A DNA stretch of 64,000 nucleotides from Achromobacter animicus (GCF_902859585.1 NZ_CADIJM010000004.1:248001-312000); one strand, 5' to 3'. Positions 27,073 to 36,293 are shown, numbered from the stretch's first letter. Program-made: numbers and translations. Notes: generated by a model from the sequence alone, not told the origin.

Positions 27073-28908
27073 TCAGGCCGCCGCTCTGCGCAGCGCATCG
27101 CCGTGGCGCGACGCCGGCATCGGGCCGGCCTTCCACCCGCCCGCACCATCCAGATCCAGCCGCTGCGTATGGAAAGCATCCAGCGTGCTGCGATGGCCCA
27201 CGCTGACCAGCATGCTGTCCGGCAACGCGTCGCGCAGCAGGCTGTACAGCATGTGTTCCAGTCCTTCGTCCGTGGCCGAGGTGGCCTCGTCCAGAAAGAC
27301 CAGCGCCGGCCGGTTGTACAGCACGCGCGCAAACGCGATGCGCTGCTGCTCGCCCAGCGACAACACGCGCGACCAGTCGTGCACCTCGTCGAGCCGGCTG
27401 GCCAGATGCCCCAGGTTGACCTGCCTGAGCGCGTCGGCCAGGCGCGCGTCGTCGGCCGGCTGCGCCAGTCCCGGATACGCCACCGCGCCGCGCAGGTCGC
27501 CCAGCGGCAGATAAGGCCGCTGCGACAGGAACAACGCGGACTCGCCTTGCGGCCGCCGCACCTCGCCGCTGGCATACGGCCACAGGCCCGCCAGCGCGCG
27601 CAGCAAGGTCGTCTTGCCGCTACCCGACGGCCCCTTGATCAGCAGGGCCTGACCGGGATGCAGGCGCAGGTTCAGGTTTTCCAGAAGACGCGCGCCATCC
27701 GGGCGCGACACGTTCAGGCCTTCGATCTGCAGCCCATCCGGCAGGGCTTGCGTCTGCACCTGCGGCAGCGCGCGCGCGGCCTCGTTGGCATCCAGGAATC
27801 CGTTCAGACGATCCAACGTGGCGCGGTACTGCGCGAAGGTGTCGTACGAACTGCGAAAGAACGACAGCGATTCCTGGACCTGCCCGAACGCCTGCGACGT
27901 CTGCATGACATCGCCCAGTTTGATTGCCCCGCTGAAGAAACGCGGCGCCTGCAGGATGAACGGAAACACCACCGCGATCTGGCTGACCGACAGGTTGAAG
28001 CCGTCGAACTTCAAGCCCCGGTACACGCGCTGCCAGAGATTGGCGATGTAGGACGTGAAGCGGGTCCACAGGGTCGCGCGCTCGACTTCCTCGCCCTGGT
28101 AGAACGCGACGTTCTCCGCGTTTTCGCGCAGGCGCACCAGCGCATATCGGAAGTTGGCGGTCAGACGCTCGGACAGGAAGTTCAGCTTGATCAGCGGACG
28201 CCCGATCTTGAAGGCCAGCCACGTGGCGACGATGACGTACAGGTACACCACGAACACCATGGCGCGCGGGATTTCAACGCCGCCGAGTGTCAACGGCCCT
28301 GACAACCCCCACAGGATCGTCGTGAAGGCCACCAGCGACACGATCGCGCTCAGCGCGCCGATGGCCAGCGTGCGCGAGCCCGTCACGAACTGCGCGATGT
28401 CCTGCTCGATCCGCTGGTCGGGGTTGTCGACGGGTTCGGCCAGGAAGTGTCCGCGGTAGTAGGCGCCCGCGCCCAGCCAGTCGCGCGTCAGCCGATCATT
28501 CAGCCAGACGCGCCAATGGACGTCGAAGGCCTGCCCCACATAGCTGTCGGCCAGGCTGCGCACCACATGCACCGTGGCCAGCACGGCGAAAATGCCCAGA
28601 AAGTGCCAGAAGACGGCCTGATCCAGCGCCTGCAGGGCGCTATAGAACCCGTTGTACCAAAACGAGAACAGCACCGTCATGCGCACTGCGAACATCGCCA
28701 GGAACAGCAGCAGAGCCAGCGTCAGCATCGGACGCCAACTGCGGCGCGGCGTGAGATACGGCCAGGCCAGCCGCCAGAATTTGCGGCCCCAGACTGTGGT
28801 GCGGGTCAGGACGAGCGTGACCAGCGCCAGCGCGACGGCGGAGATGCCGAATGCGCGCACGAGCCACAGGGCGCTTTCCGCGAGTTGCTGCTGCCAATTC
28901 AGATCCAT
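27073..28908 (-). CDS. ABC transporter, fused membrane and ATP-binding domains (SbmA/BacA and YddA type)
   Basis: The 611-residue protein has an N-terminal membrane domain with about six helices of the SbmA/BacA-like class. It contains the conserved FSFWYNGFYSALQ and NPDQRIEQDI stretches. A C-terminal ABC ATPase follows, with Walker A GPSGSGKTT near residue 426 and signature LSLGEQQR. Relatives such as YddA and Mycobacterium BacA move peptides, antibiotics or vitamins across the inner membrane. ATG 28908 is preferred over TTG 28926; GAGG lies about 10 nt upstream. It stands alone between a terminator and a LysR gene, so the substrate is open. Confidence 0.92.
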   Translation of the reverse strand: MDLNWQQQLAESALWLVRAFGISAVALALVTLVLTRTTVWGRKFWRLAWPYLTPRRSWRPMLTLALLLFLAMFAVRMTVLFSFWYNGFYSALQALDQAVFWHFLGIFAVLATVHVVRSLADSYVGQAFDVHWRVWLNDRLTRDWLGAGAYYRGHFLAEPVDNPDQRIEQDIAQFVTGSRTLAIGALSAIVSLVAFTTILWGLSGPLTLGGVEIPRAMVFVVYLYVIVATWLAFKIGRPLIKLNFLSERLTANFRYALVRLRENAENVAFYQGEEVERATLWTRFTSYIANLWQRVYRGLKFDGFNLSVSQIAVVFPFILQAPRFFSGAIKLGDVMQTSQAFGQVQESLSFFRSSYDTFAQYRATLDRLNGFLDANEAARALPQVQTQALPDGLQIEGLNVSRPDGARLLENLNLRLHPGQALLIKGPSGSGKTTLLRALAGLWPYASGEVRRPQGESALFLSQRPYLPLGDLRGAVAYPGLAQPADDARLADALRQVNLGHLASRLDEVHDWSRVLSLGEQQRIAFARVLYNRPALVFLDEATSATDEGLEHMLYSLLRDALPDSMLVSVGHRSTLDAFHTQRLDLDGAGGWKAGPMPASRHGDALRRAAA

Positions 28909-29040
28909 GAGCCCGGAACCTCGCAAAGACGTTCCTGGTTAGACGGCGGGATCGACCGCAGTTCCGGCAAAAACGCGGTTTTAAGCCTCGCTTAAGCCTG
29001 ATTGAAGGACGTTGAAGGGCCGTTGAAAGCCGTGACGCAC

Positions 29041-29928
29041 TTATTCGGATCTGAGATCCAGATTGGCGAACAGATCCGCCAGCGTCGGCACGCTGCGCGC
29101 CGGCCAGATCGCGCTCAAGTCGAAGCTGGGCAGACGCTCGCCATCGCGCACTTCGCAAAAGCGCACGCCCCGAAATCCCATGGACCGGATCCAGCTGGGC
29201 AGCAACGCAACACCGCAGCCGCCCGCCACGCACGACAGCACCGTCAGCGTGAGGCTCGCCTCCTGGTTCACGTGCGCATCGTGACCGCCCTTGCGCATGG
29301 CATCCAGGATGGCCGCATAAAATGCCGGCAGTTGCGTCTGCGGGTACATCACCAGGCCGGCCTGCGCGATCTGCGCCATCGACACCTGGCCGTCGGCATC
29401 GACCTCGAATTCGTCGGGCACGGCGGCCACCAGCCGGTCGCGCAACAGCTGGCGCTCGCGCATGCGGCCGCCGACGGCGACGGGCGTATGCATCAGGCCG
29501 ATGTCGATGTCGCCGGTCTGCAAAGCCTCGGCCTGTTGGGCGTTGCTCATTTCACGCAGGATGATGCGCACGCCGGGCGCCTGCTTGCGCATCTGTCGCA
29601 GCGCGCGGGGCAAGGTGTCAAAGAGCGCCGAGGAAACCAGCCCGACCGTCAACTGGCCCGCGCTGCCCCGCCCGATCTCCCTGGCGCGCCGGGCCGCCGC
29701 ATCAATGCGGGCGACGCTGGCGCGCACGTCCTCCAGGATGGCCTGCGCGGCGGGCGTGGGCGTCGTGCCCTGCCGCGACCGCTCGAACAGGCGCACGCCC
29801 AGGTCTTTCTCCATGCGCGTCAACGCCTGGCTCAGCGCCGGCTGCGCGATGCCCAGCCAGTCCGAGGCGCGGCTCACGCTGCCGTGGTCAACCACTGCCA
29901 GGAAGTACCGCAGATGCCGGGTTTCCAT
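29041..29928 (-). CDS. LysR-family transcriptional regulator
   Basis: The 295-residue protein has the LysR helix-turn-helix (METRHLRYFLAVVDHGSVSRASDWLGIAQPALS, residues 1-33) and the effector-binding domain. It is divergent from the amidohydrolase-Bug pair across a 133-nt gap holding a T-N11-A type palindrome. The arrangement strongly suggests it activates that pair in response to a substrate or product. Confidence 0.94.
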   Translation of the reverse strand: METRHLRYFLAVVDHGSVSRASDWLGIAQPALSQALTRMEKDLGVRLFERSRQGTTPTPAAQAILEDVRASVARIDAAARRAREIGRGSAGQLTVGLVSSALFDTLPRALRQMRKQAPGVRIILREMSNAQQAEALQTGDIDIGLMHTPVAVGGRMRERQLLRDRLVAAVPDEFEVDADGQVSMAQIAQAGLVMYPQTQLPAFYAAILDAMRKGGHDAHVNQEASLTLTVLSCVAGGCGVALLPSWIRSMGFRGVRFCEVRDGERLPSFDLSAIWPARSVPTLADLFANLDLRSE

Positions 29929-29953
29929 ATCGTTCCAATATATTTAATGCGCC

Positions 29954-29968
29954 TTTCCAGAATGGAAA
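29954..29968. promoter_or_regulatory. LysR-type operator candidate TTTCCA-GAA-TGGAAA
   Basis: The arms are perfect inverted repeats around a 3-nt centre and include the T-N11-A pattern of LysR-type regulators (T29955, A29967). The site lies 26 bp from the LysR start and about 94 bp from the amidohydrolase start, a normal position for a shared operator. Confidence 0.65.
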
Positions 29969-30061
29969 ACTATACCCCGACTTCCTAGAATCCCGACTTA
30001 CAGAACACTACATAGCGCGTCGCCGTTCCGAGAGAGCGGTGCGCCGCATGAGGAGACCGCT

Positions 30062-30898
30062 TTGCCCTCGCCGATTCCAGGCGCCGCCGTCGACACCCAC
30101 GCCCACGTGTTTCACCAAGGCCTCGCCTTGGCCAACACGCGCCGTCACACGCCCGACTACGACGCCACGCTGGCCGAGTACCTGGGGCTGCTGGACGCGC
30201 ACGGCTTGACCCACGGCGTCCTGGTGCAGCCCAGTTTCCTGGGCACGGACAACAGCCATCTGGTCGAGGCGCTGCGTGCCGCCCCCGCCCGCCTGCGCGG
30301 CGTGGCCGTCGTGGCGCAGGATGCCAGCGAATCCGAACTGCAGGCCCTGGCCGACGCCGGCGTGGTCGGCATCCGTCTGAACCTTTTCGGCCTGGACACG
30401 CCCGCGCTGCAGACGCCGGCGTGGCAGGCGCTGCTGGCCCGCGTCAATGCCCTGAACTGGCACGTTGAAGTGCACTTGCAAGCCGCGCGCCTGGACGGCG
30501 TGTTGCCGGCCTTGCTGGCGGCCGGCTGCCGCATCGTGGTCGACCATTTCGGCCGCCCGGATCCCGCGCTCGGCGTCCTGGACGCAGGCTTCCAATACCT
30601 GCTGCGCCAGGCGGACAGCGGCCGGATCTGGGTCAAGCTGGCCGCGCCGTACCGAAACTGGGCGGCGCCGGCCTGCGCCGCGGCCGGCCGTCTGGCCACG
30701 CAGCAATTGCTGGACGCCTACACCCCTGAACGCCTGATGTGGGGCAGCGACTGGCCCCATACCGAACATCGCCACCTGGCGTCCTATCCCGCCGCGACGC
30801 AGTGGCTGGACGCCTGGATCGACGACCCCGCGCAACGGCGCACCGTACTCGCCGACACGCCGTTGCGGCTATTCCAATTCCAAGGAGACGCTCCATGA
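30062..30898 (+). CDS. Amidohydrolase-2 family metal hydrolase (PDC-lactonase-like)
   Basis: The 278-residue TIM-barrel hydrolase shows the family metal motif DTHAHVF near the N-terminus, VVDHFGRPDP in the middle and MWGSDWPHTEH near residue 224. Relatives include 2-pyrone-4,6-dicarboxylate lactonase and other ring-opening or decarboxylating enzymes. It starts at TTG 30062, supported by GAGGAGA six nucleotides upstream. Its stop overlaps the start of the Bug gene (ATGA), so the two are translationally coupled. It probably hydrolyses the compound brought in by that Bug system, in the cytoplasm. Confidence 0.9.
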   Translation: MPSPIPGAAVDTHAHVFHQGLALANTRRHTPDYDATLAEYLGLLDAHGLTHGVLVQPSFLGTDNSHLVEALRAAPARLRGVAVVAQDASESELQALADAGVVGIRLNLFGLDTPALQTPAWQALLARVNALNWHVEVHLQAARLDGVLPALLAAGCRIVVDHFGRPDPALGVLDAGFQYLLRQADSGRIWVKLAAPYRNWAAPACAAAGRLATQQLLDAYTPERLMWGSDWPHTEHRHLASYPAATQWLDAWIDDPAQRRTVLADTPLRLFQFQGDAP

Positions 30899-31884
30899 CC
30901 CCTCTGTTCAAACGCCTGGCGCACCGTAGCGCGCTGTTCGCCGCCGCCGGCCTGCTGGCTGGCGCTGCTGGCGCCGCGCACGCCGCCTACCCCGAACGCG
31001 CCGTCACGCTGGTCGTGACCTACCCGCCCGGCGGCACCGTGGACGTGGTCGCCCGCCTGATCGGCCCGAAGCTCGCGGCTGAACTCGGCCAGCCCGTCGT
31101 CATTGAAAACCGCGGCGGCGCCGGCGGCATGATCGGCGGCGCGGTCGTCGCCAAGGCCCAGCCCGACGGCTACACGCTGATGCTGGACGCTTCCAACCAC
31201 GCGCAGAACCCCGCGCTGCACAGCAAGATGCAGTTCGACACGCTGTCGGCCTTCGCGCCCGTGTCGCTGCTGCTGCGCGTGCCCAACGTGCTGGTCGTGA
31301 CGCCGTCGTATGAAGTGAAGTCGGTCGGCGACCTGATCAAGCTCGGCCAGCCCGATGCCAAGGAGCCGGTGTACTTCGCGTCGGCCGGCCCCGGCTCCGC
31401 CCAGCACCTGGCGGGTGAACTGTTCAACCTGCTGGCCAAGACGCAGTTGCAGCACGTCGCGTACAAGGGCGGCGGCCCGGCCATGATCGACGTGATGTCG
31501 GGCCAGGTCCCCGTCATGTTCGCAAGCATGGGCTCGGCCTGGCAGCACGTGAAAAACGGCAAGCTGCGCGCCGTGGCCGTTGGCGGGCTGGAACGCTCCA
31601 AGACCGCGCCCGAATTGCCCACCATCGCCGAGTCGGGCGTGCCGGGCTACGAGACCTACGAATGGAACGCCGTGTTCGCCCCGGCCGGCACGCCGCCCGC
31701 CATCGTCGAGCAGGTCTCGCAGGCGCTGGCCAAGGTGCTGAAGGATCCTACGATTGCTGAGCAGCTTGCCGGCATCGGCGCCGAGCCCATCGGCTCCACG
31801 CCCGCCGAACTGGACACGTTCCGCCGCGCCGAAATCGAGAAGTGGCAGCGCGTCGTGAAGGAAGCTGGATTGAAGCTGGATTGA
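30895..31884 (+). CDS. Bug-family (TctC-like) solute-binding protein
   Basis: The 329-residue protein has a Sec signal peptide (about residues 1-31, ending AHAAYP). Bug motifs are YPERAVTLVVTYPPGGTVD, VIENRGGAGG and the PDGYTLM turn. AAGGAG precedes ATG 30895. It is coupled to the amidohydrolase gene and followed by an intrinsic terminator, so the two form a closed operon. No membrane subunits are encoded here. Confidence 0.94.
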   Translation: MTPLFKRLAHRSALFAAAGLLAGAAGAAHAAYPERAVTLVVTYPPGGTVDVVARLIGPKLAAELGQPVVIENRGGAGGMIGGAVVAKAQPDGYTLMLDASNHAQNPALHSKMQFDTLSAFAPVSLLLRVPNVLVVTPSYEVKSVGDLIKLGQPDAKEPVYFASAGPGSAQHLAGELFNLLAKTQLQHVAYKGGGPAMIDVMSGQVPVMFASMGSAWQHVKNGKLRAVAVGGLERSKTAPELPTIAESGVPGYETYEWNAVFAPAGTPPAIVEQVSQALAKVLKDPTIAEQLAGIGAEPIGSTPAELDTFRRAEIEKWQRVVKEAGLKLD

Positions 31885-31926
31885 GTACTGCCGGGCCCCA
31901 CGGCCCGGACACCGCGTAGCCGGTTT

Positions 31927-31956
31927 GCGGCGCTCTTCGGGGCGCCGCTTTTTTTT
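31927..31956 (+). terminator. Intrinsic terminator of the amidohydrolase-Bug operon
   Basis: GCGGCGC and GCGCCGC form a GC-rich stem around an 8-nt loop, followed by eight T residues. It is the clearest rho-independent terminator in the window, 43 nt after the Bug stop codon. Confidence 0.9.
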
Positions 31957-32087
31957 GCCCTGCGCGGTCGCAATTGGGCAACGGTTGGCGACGCGCGCGC
32001 GGGTGCATGCCATGCCCGCCGGCGCTTCCGGTCTCCGGGCGGCGCTATCATGACGCCTTGACCAGCTTCACCGCAGGAACCCGCAGG

Positions 32088-32471
32088 ATGGACAAGATCC
32101 GGCTCGACAAATGGCTTTGGGCGGCGCGCTTCTACAAGACGCGCAGCCTGGCTTCGGATGAAATCGGCAAGGGCCGCGTGTTCGTGAACGGACAGCCCGC
32201 CAAGCCCGCGCGCGAGGTCGGCGCGGGCGACGTGATCACGGTACGCAAGGAAGACCCCGCCGTGCAGGTGCGCGTCGTGGCCGTCAGCGGCGTGCGCGGG
32301 CCTGCCCCGGTTGCGCGCCAACTGTACGAAGAGACGCCCGAAAGCGTGGCCGCCCGCGAACGCGCCGCCGAAATGCGCCGACTCGCGCCGGAGCCGGCAC
32401 TGGGCATCGAAGCGGGGCGCCCCACCAAGCGTGACCGCCGTCTCATCGACCAGATACGGGGCAAATCCTGA
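32088..32471 (+). CDS. hslR: Hsp15-like S4-domain RNA-binding heat shock protein
   Basis: The 127-residue protein opens with an S4 RNA-binding domain (IRLDKWLWAARFYKTRSLASDEI, with VFVNGQPAKPAREVGAGD) and ends in a basic tail (GRPTKRDRRL), as in E. coli Hsp15. That protein binds stalled 50S subunits carrying nascent chains and helps recycle them after heat stress. GCAGG lies just upstream of ATG 32088. Its stop overlaps the start of the yciH-like gene. Confidence 0.93.
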   Translation: MDKIRLDKWLWAARFYKTRSLASDEIGKGRVFVNGQPAKPAREVGAGDVITVRKEDPAVQVRVVAVSGVRGPAPVARQLYEETPESVAARERAAEMRRLAPEPALGIEAGRPTKRDRRLIDQIRGKS

Positions 32472-32833
32472 TGAAGCGCGCCGCAACCGGCGGGCTGGTC
32501 TATTCCACCGAAACCGGGCGCATGTGCCCGCAATGCCGTCAGCCCGTCGCGCAATGTCAATGCAAGGCGGCGGCCGCGAAAGTCCCGGCAGGTGACGGCG
32601 TGGCGCGCGTCTCGCGTGAAACCAAGGGGCGCGGCGGCAAGAGCGTGACGCTGGTGCGCGGACTGGCGCTGGCGCCCGACGCCTTGAACGCGCTGGGCAA
32701 GCAGCTGCGGACCGCGTGCGGTTCGGGCGGCACCGTCAAGGACGGCGTGATCGAGGTGCAGGGCGACCACTGCGACCGCATCCTCGAGGCGCTGACGAAG
32801 CAGGGCCACCGCGCCAAGCGCGCGGGCGGCTGA
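32471..32833 (+). CDS. yciH: SUI1-family translation factor, YciH
   Basis: The 120-residue protein has a short N-terminal CPQC..CQC cysteine cluster (about residues 19-30), a basic RGGKSVTLVRGL segment and a C-terminal SUI1 domain (KQLRTACGSGGTVKDGVIEVQGDH), as in bacterial YciH. It resembles eukaryotic eIF1 and influences start-site fidelity in vitro. It overlaps hslR by the ATGA arrangement, so two ribosome-associated factors are coexpressed. Confidence 0.95.
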   Translation: MKRAATGGLVYSTETGRMCPQCRQPVAQCQCKAAAAKVPAGDGVARVSRETKGRGGKSVTLVRGLALAPDALNALGKQLRTACGSGGTVKDGVIEVQGDHCDRILEALTKQGHRAKRAGG

Positions 32834-32859
32834 ACCGTATCAGGTATCAGGACAGAACA

Positions 32860-33210
32860 ATGGAAATTTCCGTGACGGACGTCGCGAGCTGGCATGCCCA
32901 TGTGTACTTCGACGCGGCAAGCCGCGACACCGCGTTCGCCCTGCGCGAACGGATTGTCGCGACGTTTGACGGCAAGATGGACATGGGGCGCTTCCATGAG
33001 CGCCCCGTGGGCCCGCATCCGCAATGGAGCTACCAGATTGCCTTTGACCCGCAGCACCTGGCCGAGATCGCAACGTGGCTTACGCTGAACCACGGCGCGC
33101 TGGATGTTTTCATGCACCCGAACACCGGCCATTCGCTGCGCGACCACCGCGACTGCGCGGTGTGGATCGGACGCAGCCACGTATTGAACCTGGCTGCGCT
33201 GGGCGGCTGA
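32860..33210 (+). CDS. DOPA 4,5-dioxygenase family protein
   Basis: The 116-residue protein matches the small extradiol DOPA_dioxygen family. The motif WHAHVYFD lies near residue 11, RFHERPVGPHPQWSYQ near 45 and HPNTGHSLRDH near 84; these His residues are the likely iron ligands. Some members cleave catechol rings and others have no known substrate. It lies 26 nt after yciH and may share its transcript, although no functional link is apparent. Confidence 0.9.
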   Translation: MEISVTDVASWHAHVYFDAASRDTAFALRERIVATFDGKMDMGRFHERPVGPHPQWSYQIAFDPQHLAEIATWLTLNHGALDVFMHPNTGHSLRDHRDCAVWIGRSHVLNLAALGG

Positions 33211-33214
33211 AGCC

Positions 33215-34411
33215 TTACAGCGCCCGGCCCACGATCAGCGAGTCGATCGCCATATGCGGGTCGTCGCTCTTGCCCTCGTAAGGCAGGCGGCTCAGCACAT
33301 AACGCATGGCGTTCAGACGGGCGCGCTTCTTGCAGTCGGACTTGACCACGATCCACGGTGCGTCGGCGGTGTCGGTGTGGGCAAACATGGCTTCCTTGGC
33401 GCGCGTGTAGTCGTCCCACTTGTCCAGCGACGCCAGATCGACCGGGCTCAGCTTCCATTGCTTGAGCGGATGCACCTTGCGTTGCTGGAAGCGGCTGCGC
33501 TGTTCTTCCTGGCTGACCGAAAACCACAGCTTGATCAGCGTGATGCCGCTGCTGACCAGATGGCGCTCGAAATCTGGCGTCTGGCGCAGGAACGCCAGGT
33601 ATTCGTCCTGCGAGCAAAAGCCCATCACGCGTTCGACGCCGGCGCGGTTGTACCAGGAGCGATCGAACATGACGATCTCGCCGGCGGTCGGCAGGTGTTG
33701 CACGTAACGCTGGAAGTACCACTGGCCCTTTTCGGTATCGGACGGCTTTTCCAGTGCGACCACGCGCGCGCCGCGCGGATTCAGGTGTTCCATCATGCGC
33801 TTGATCGTGCCGCCCTTGCCCGCGGCGTCGCGCCCCTCGAACAGGATCACGACGCGCTGGCCGGTGGCCTTGACCCACGCCTGCAGCTTCAGCAGTTCGA
33901 CCTGCAGCTTGTACTTCTGCTTTTCGTAATTGCGCCGCAGCATGCGGTGACGATACGGATAGACGCCCTCGCGCCAATCTCCGGCCAGCTCGTCGTCGGG
34001 ATTGCGGCGCGCGCCCGGGGTCTGACGGTTGGCCTCCAGCAGCGCACGATGCACCGCCTGCGCGTCGTCGGGCGACAGCGCGTCGATGACGGTGCGCAGC
34101 GCCGCGTGCGCCTCGCCGGGATTGCCGATGGTGTAGCGGCTGGCGATATCGGCCAGCACCGCCGCGGTCTCCTGCCGCGCCGCGTCCTGCCGCGCGGCCA
34201 CGCGCTTGCGCAATTCAAGGACCGGTTCAACGGCGGGGTCGATGGCGGCCCCTGCAACGCTGGCCGGCTTCGCTACACCCTTGGCGGCGGGCGTGACGGG
34301 CGCGCGGCGCGTGCTTGCCGTACGCTTGGCGGCGCCTTGGCCGCTGCTGGACCGCTTGGCGGGCGCCGGCGGGGCGTCTTGATCGGGGGCTGGCGATGTC
34401 TTGTCGGTCAT
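33215..34411 (-). CDS. ppk2: Polyphosphate kinase 2 (class I PPK2)
   Basis: The 398-residue cytoplasmic enzyme transfers phosphate between polyphosphate and nucleoside diphosphates. The single PPK2 domain (about residues 130-390) contains Walker A GRDAAGKGGTIKRM, the lid motif DRSWYNRAGVERVMGFC, and the NYEKQKYKLQVELLKLQ helix typical of class I. The first 65 residues are an Ala/Pro/Lys-rich extension without known function. ATG 34411 is chosen over an upstream start because AGGACAGGA precedes it. It converges on the dioxygenase gene with a 4-nt gap and diverges from the next gene. Confidence 0.94.
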   Translation of the reverse strand: MTDKTSPAPDQDAPPAPAKRSSSGQGAAKRTASTRRAPVTPAAKGVAKPASVAGAAIDPAVEPVLELRKRVAARQDAARQETAAVLADIASRYTIGNPGEAHAALRTVIDALSPDDAQAVHRALLEANRQTPGARRNPDDELAGDWREGVYPYRHRMLRRNYEKQKYKLQVELLKLQAWVKATGQRVVILFEGRDAAGKGGTIKRMMEHLNPRGARVVALEKPSDTEKGQWYFQRYVQHLPTAGEIVMFDRSWYNRAGVERVMGFCSQDEYLAFLRQTPDFERHLVSSGITLIKLWFSVSQEEQRSRFQQRKVHPLKQWKLSPVDLASLDKWDDYTRAKEAMFAHTDTADAPWIVVKSDCKKRARLNAMRYVLSRLPYEGKSDDPHMAIDSLIVGRAL

Positions 34412-34553
34412 TGGTCCTGTCCTTGCTGCGCAAACGTCAAACCCTAACGTGCGCCACGGCACGCGGGATTGATGGGGATCAACGGTTGTAACATTTTTTC
34501 ACGAACCCGGCCCCATTACACTGCACGTCCCTCATCCCCTCATTCGCGACGCC

Positions 34554-35018
34554 ATGTGGTCACGCATCAAGCGATGGTTTGCCGGTCCGCCACCGGCCGA
34601 AGATCCCTTGCAGGAAATCGTGCGCTTTGATGACGCCGGCCTCACGCGGTCGGGCGAGCTGGCACGCGCCATGGGACTGCAGCAGTTCTGGCCCTGGCGC
34701 GACGTGCACGAGTTCGGCTTCGCGTTCACCCAGGCGATCTATCCGGATCCCTGGTTTGGCGACTACATGGAAAGCCTGTGGTTCGTTCGCGTGACCAACG
34801 AAGACGGCGGGCTGATGCGGATGGAGGTCGACGAGCGCGTGCTGGATATCAACGACCTGCCGCCCGCCCTGCTTCGCAACATGCCGGGACTCGACATGGA
34901 CGTGCTGCGGGCGGGGCTGGCGACCGCCGCGCGCGGTCTGCGCCATTACGAAGGCGAAGGCGAATGGGTGGCATGGCGGCGCGACGTTTCCGAGGAACAG
35001 CCGTCATCGCCGGCCTGA
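34554..35018 (+). CDS. Conserved hypothetical protein, 154 residues
   Basis: I do not recognise a family. The protein is soluble and acidic, with a basic start (MWSRIKRWF) and many aromatic residues (FWPWRDVHEFGFAF). It has no signal peptide or membrane helix. Codon use and length fit a real gene, and it has its own 142-nt divergent gap with ppk2. No neighbour suggests a function. Confidence 0.7.
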   Translation: MWSRIKRWFAGPPPAEDPLQEIVRFDDAGLTRSGELARAMGLQQFWPWRDVHEFGFAFTQAIYPDPWFGDYMESLWFVRVTNEDGGLMRMEVDERVLDINDLPPALLRNMPGLDMDVLRAGLATAARGLRHYEGEGEWVAWRRDVSEEQPSSPA

Positions 35019-35102
35019 TCGCCGCCCCAACGACGTCGTGATTGCCGCCCTTTGCGTCTCGTTGATTGCTGTCCTCGACAGCAGAACCGATGCCCGGCCC
35101 GG

Positions 35103-36293
35103 CTACACGCGATCCAGCCCCTGCTTGAGATCCGCCAGAATGTCCGCCGGCGTTTCCAGCCCGACCGACAGCCGCAGCAGGCCTTCCGACAGCCCATAGC
35201 GTTCGCGGTCCTCGGCCGAGTAGCTGGCGTGCGTCATCGACGCCGGATGCTGGATCAGCGTCTCGGGATCGCCCAGGCTGACCGCGATGCGCGCCAGCTT
35301 CAGGCTGTTCAGCAGCGTCTTTCCCGCCGCAAGGCCGCCCTTCAGCTCAAAAGCCACCAACCCGCCGCCCGCCGCCTGCTGGCGCTGCGCAATGTCGGCG
35401 CCCGCCGTGCCGGACAGGCCCGGATAGAACACGTCGGCCACCGCCGGATGCTCGCGCAGCAGCTTGGCCACCTTCAGCGCGGACTCGCTATGGCGCTGCA
35501 CCCGCAGCTCCAGCGTCTTGATCCCTCGCAGCACCAGAAACGCCGTGAACGGCGACAGCGTCGCGCCCGTGAAATACCGCAGGCCTTGCAGCCGGATGGC
35601 GTCGATGTGCTGCTTGCGACCCACCACCGCGCCGGCCAACAGGTCGCCGTGCCCGCCCAGGTACTTGGTGGCCGAATGCAGCACGATGTCCGCACCGTGC
35701 TCAAGCGGCCGCTGCAGCACCGGCGTGGCGAAGGTGTTGTCGACGATGGTCAGCAGCCCCTTGCCACGCGCCATGGCCGAGATGGCCGCAATGTCCACCA
35801 GGCGCAGATTCGGGTTGGCGGGGGTCTCGAAGTACACCGCCCGGGTCTTGGGGCCGATGGCCGCGGCCACGGACTGCGGCTGGGTGAAATCCGCGAATAC
35901 GGCGCGCACGCCGAATCGGGACAGCCCCTGCGTGAACAGCGTGAAAGCCGTGCCGTAGACGATCTGGTCGACCACGATCTCGTCCCCGCTTTGCAGCAGC
36001 GAGAACAGGGTGGCCGAAATGGCCGCCATGCCCGACGCCGTGACCAGGCCGGCCTCGGCGCCTTCCAGCGATGCCAGCCGCTCTTCCAGCAGCGCCTGCG
36101 TCGGATTCCGCGTCCGGCCGTAGACATAGCCTTGGGCCTCGCCGAGCCGGATCCGGTCGAAGGCCTCGATGCTGTCCTGCGTGTAGGTGGACGTCAGATA
36201 CAGCGGCGGCGACAGCGCGCCCTGTTCGTCCAGCGGGTCGTAGCCCAGGTGGATGGCGCGGGTCGCAAATCCCTGCTGCGCGTGGTCGGTCAT
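35103..36293 (-). CDS. Cys/Met-metabolism PLP enzyme, methionine gamma-lyase-like
   Basis: The 396-residue enzyme belongs to the gamma-subfamily of PLP enzymes (methionine gamma-lyase, O-succinylhomoserine sulfhydrylase, cystathionine gamma-synthase). Visible motifs are YGRTRNPT (residues 58-65), TASGMAAISATL, the PLP lysine in HSATKYLGGHGD (Lys210) and SLGDPETLIQHPASMTH. The overall match is closest to methionine gamma-lyase. The active-site Cys of the Pseudomonas enzyme (Cys116, in YGC) is Thr115 here, so lyase activity or specificity may differ. ATG 36293 has AGGAG 8 nt upstream. MetNIQ genes lie close by, which fits a methionine-related role. Confidence 0.9.
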   Translation of the reverse strand: MTDHAQQGFATRAIHLGYDPLDEQGALSPPLYLTSTYTQDSIEAFDRIRLGEAQGYVYGRTRNPTQALLEERLASLEGAEAGLVTASGMAAISATLFSLLQSGDEIVVDQIVYGTAFTLFTQGLSRFGVRAVFADFTQPQSVAAAIGPKTRAVYFETPANPNLRLVDIAAISAMARGKGLLTIVDNTFATPVLQRPLEHGADIVLHSATKYLGGHGDLLAGAVVGRKQHIDAIRLQGLRYFTGATLSPFTAFLVLRGIKTLELRVQRHSESALKVAKLLREHPAVADVFYPGLSGTAGADIAQRQQAAGGGLVAFELKGGLAAGKTLLNSLKLARIAVSLGDPETLIQHPASMTHASYSAEDRERYGLSEGLLRLSVGLETPADILADLKQGLDRV

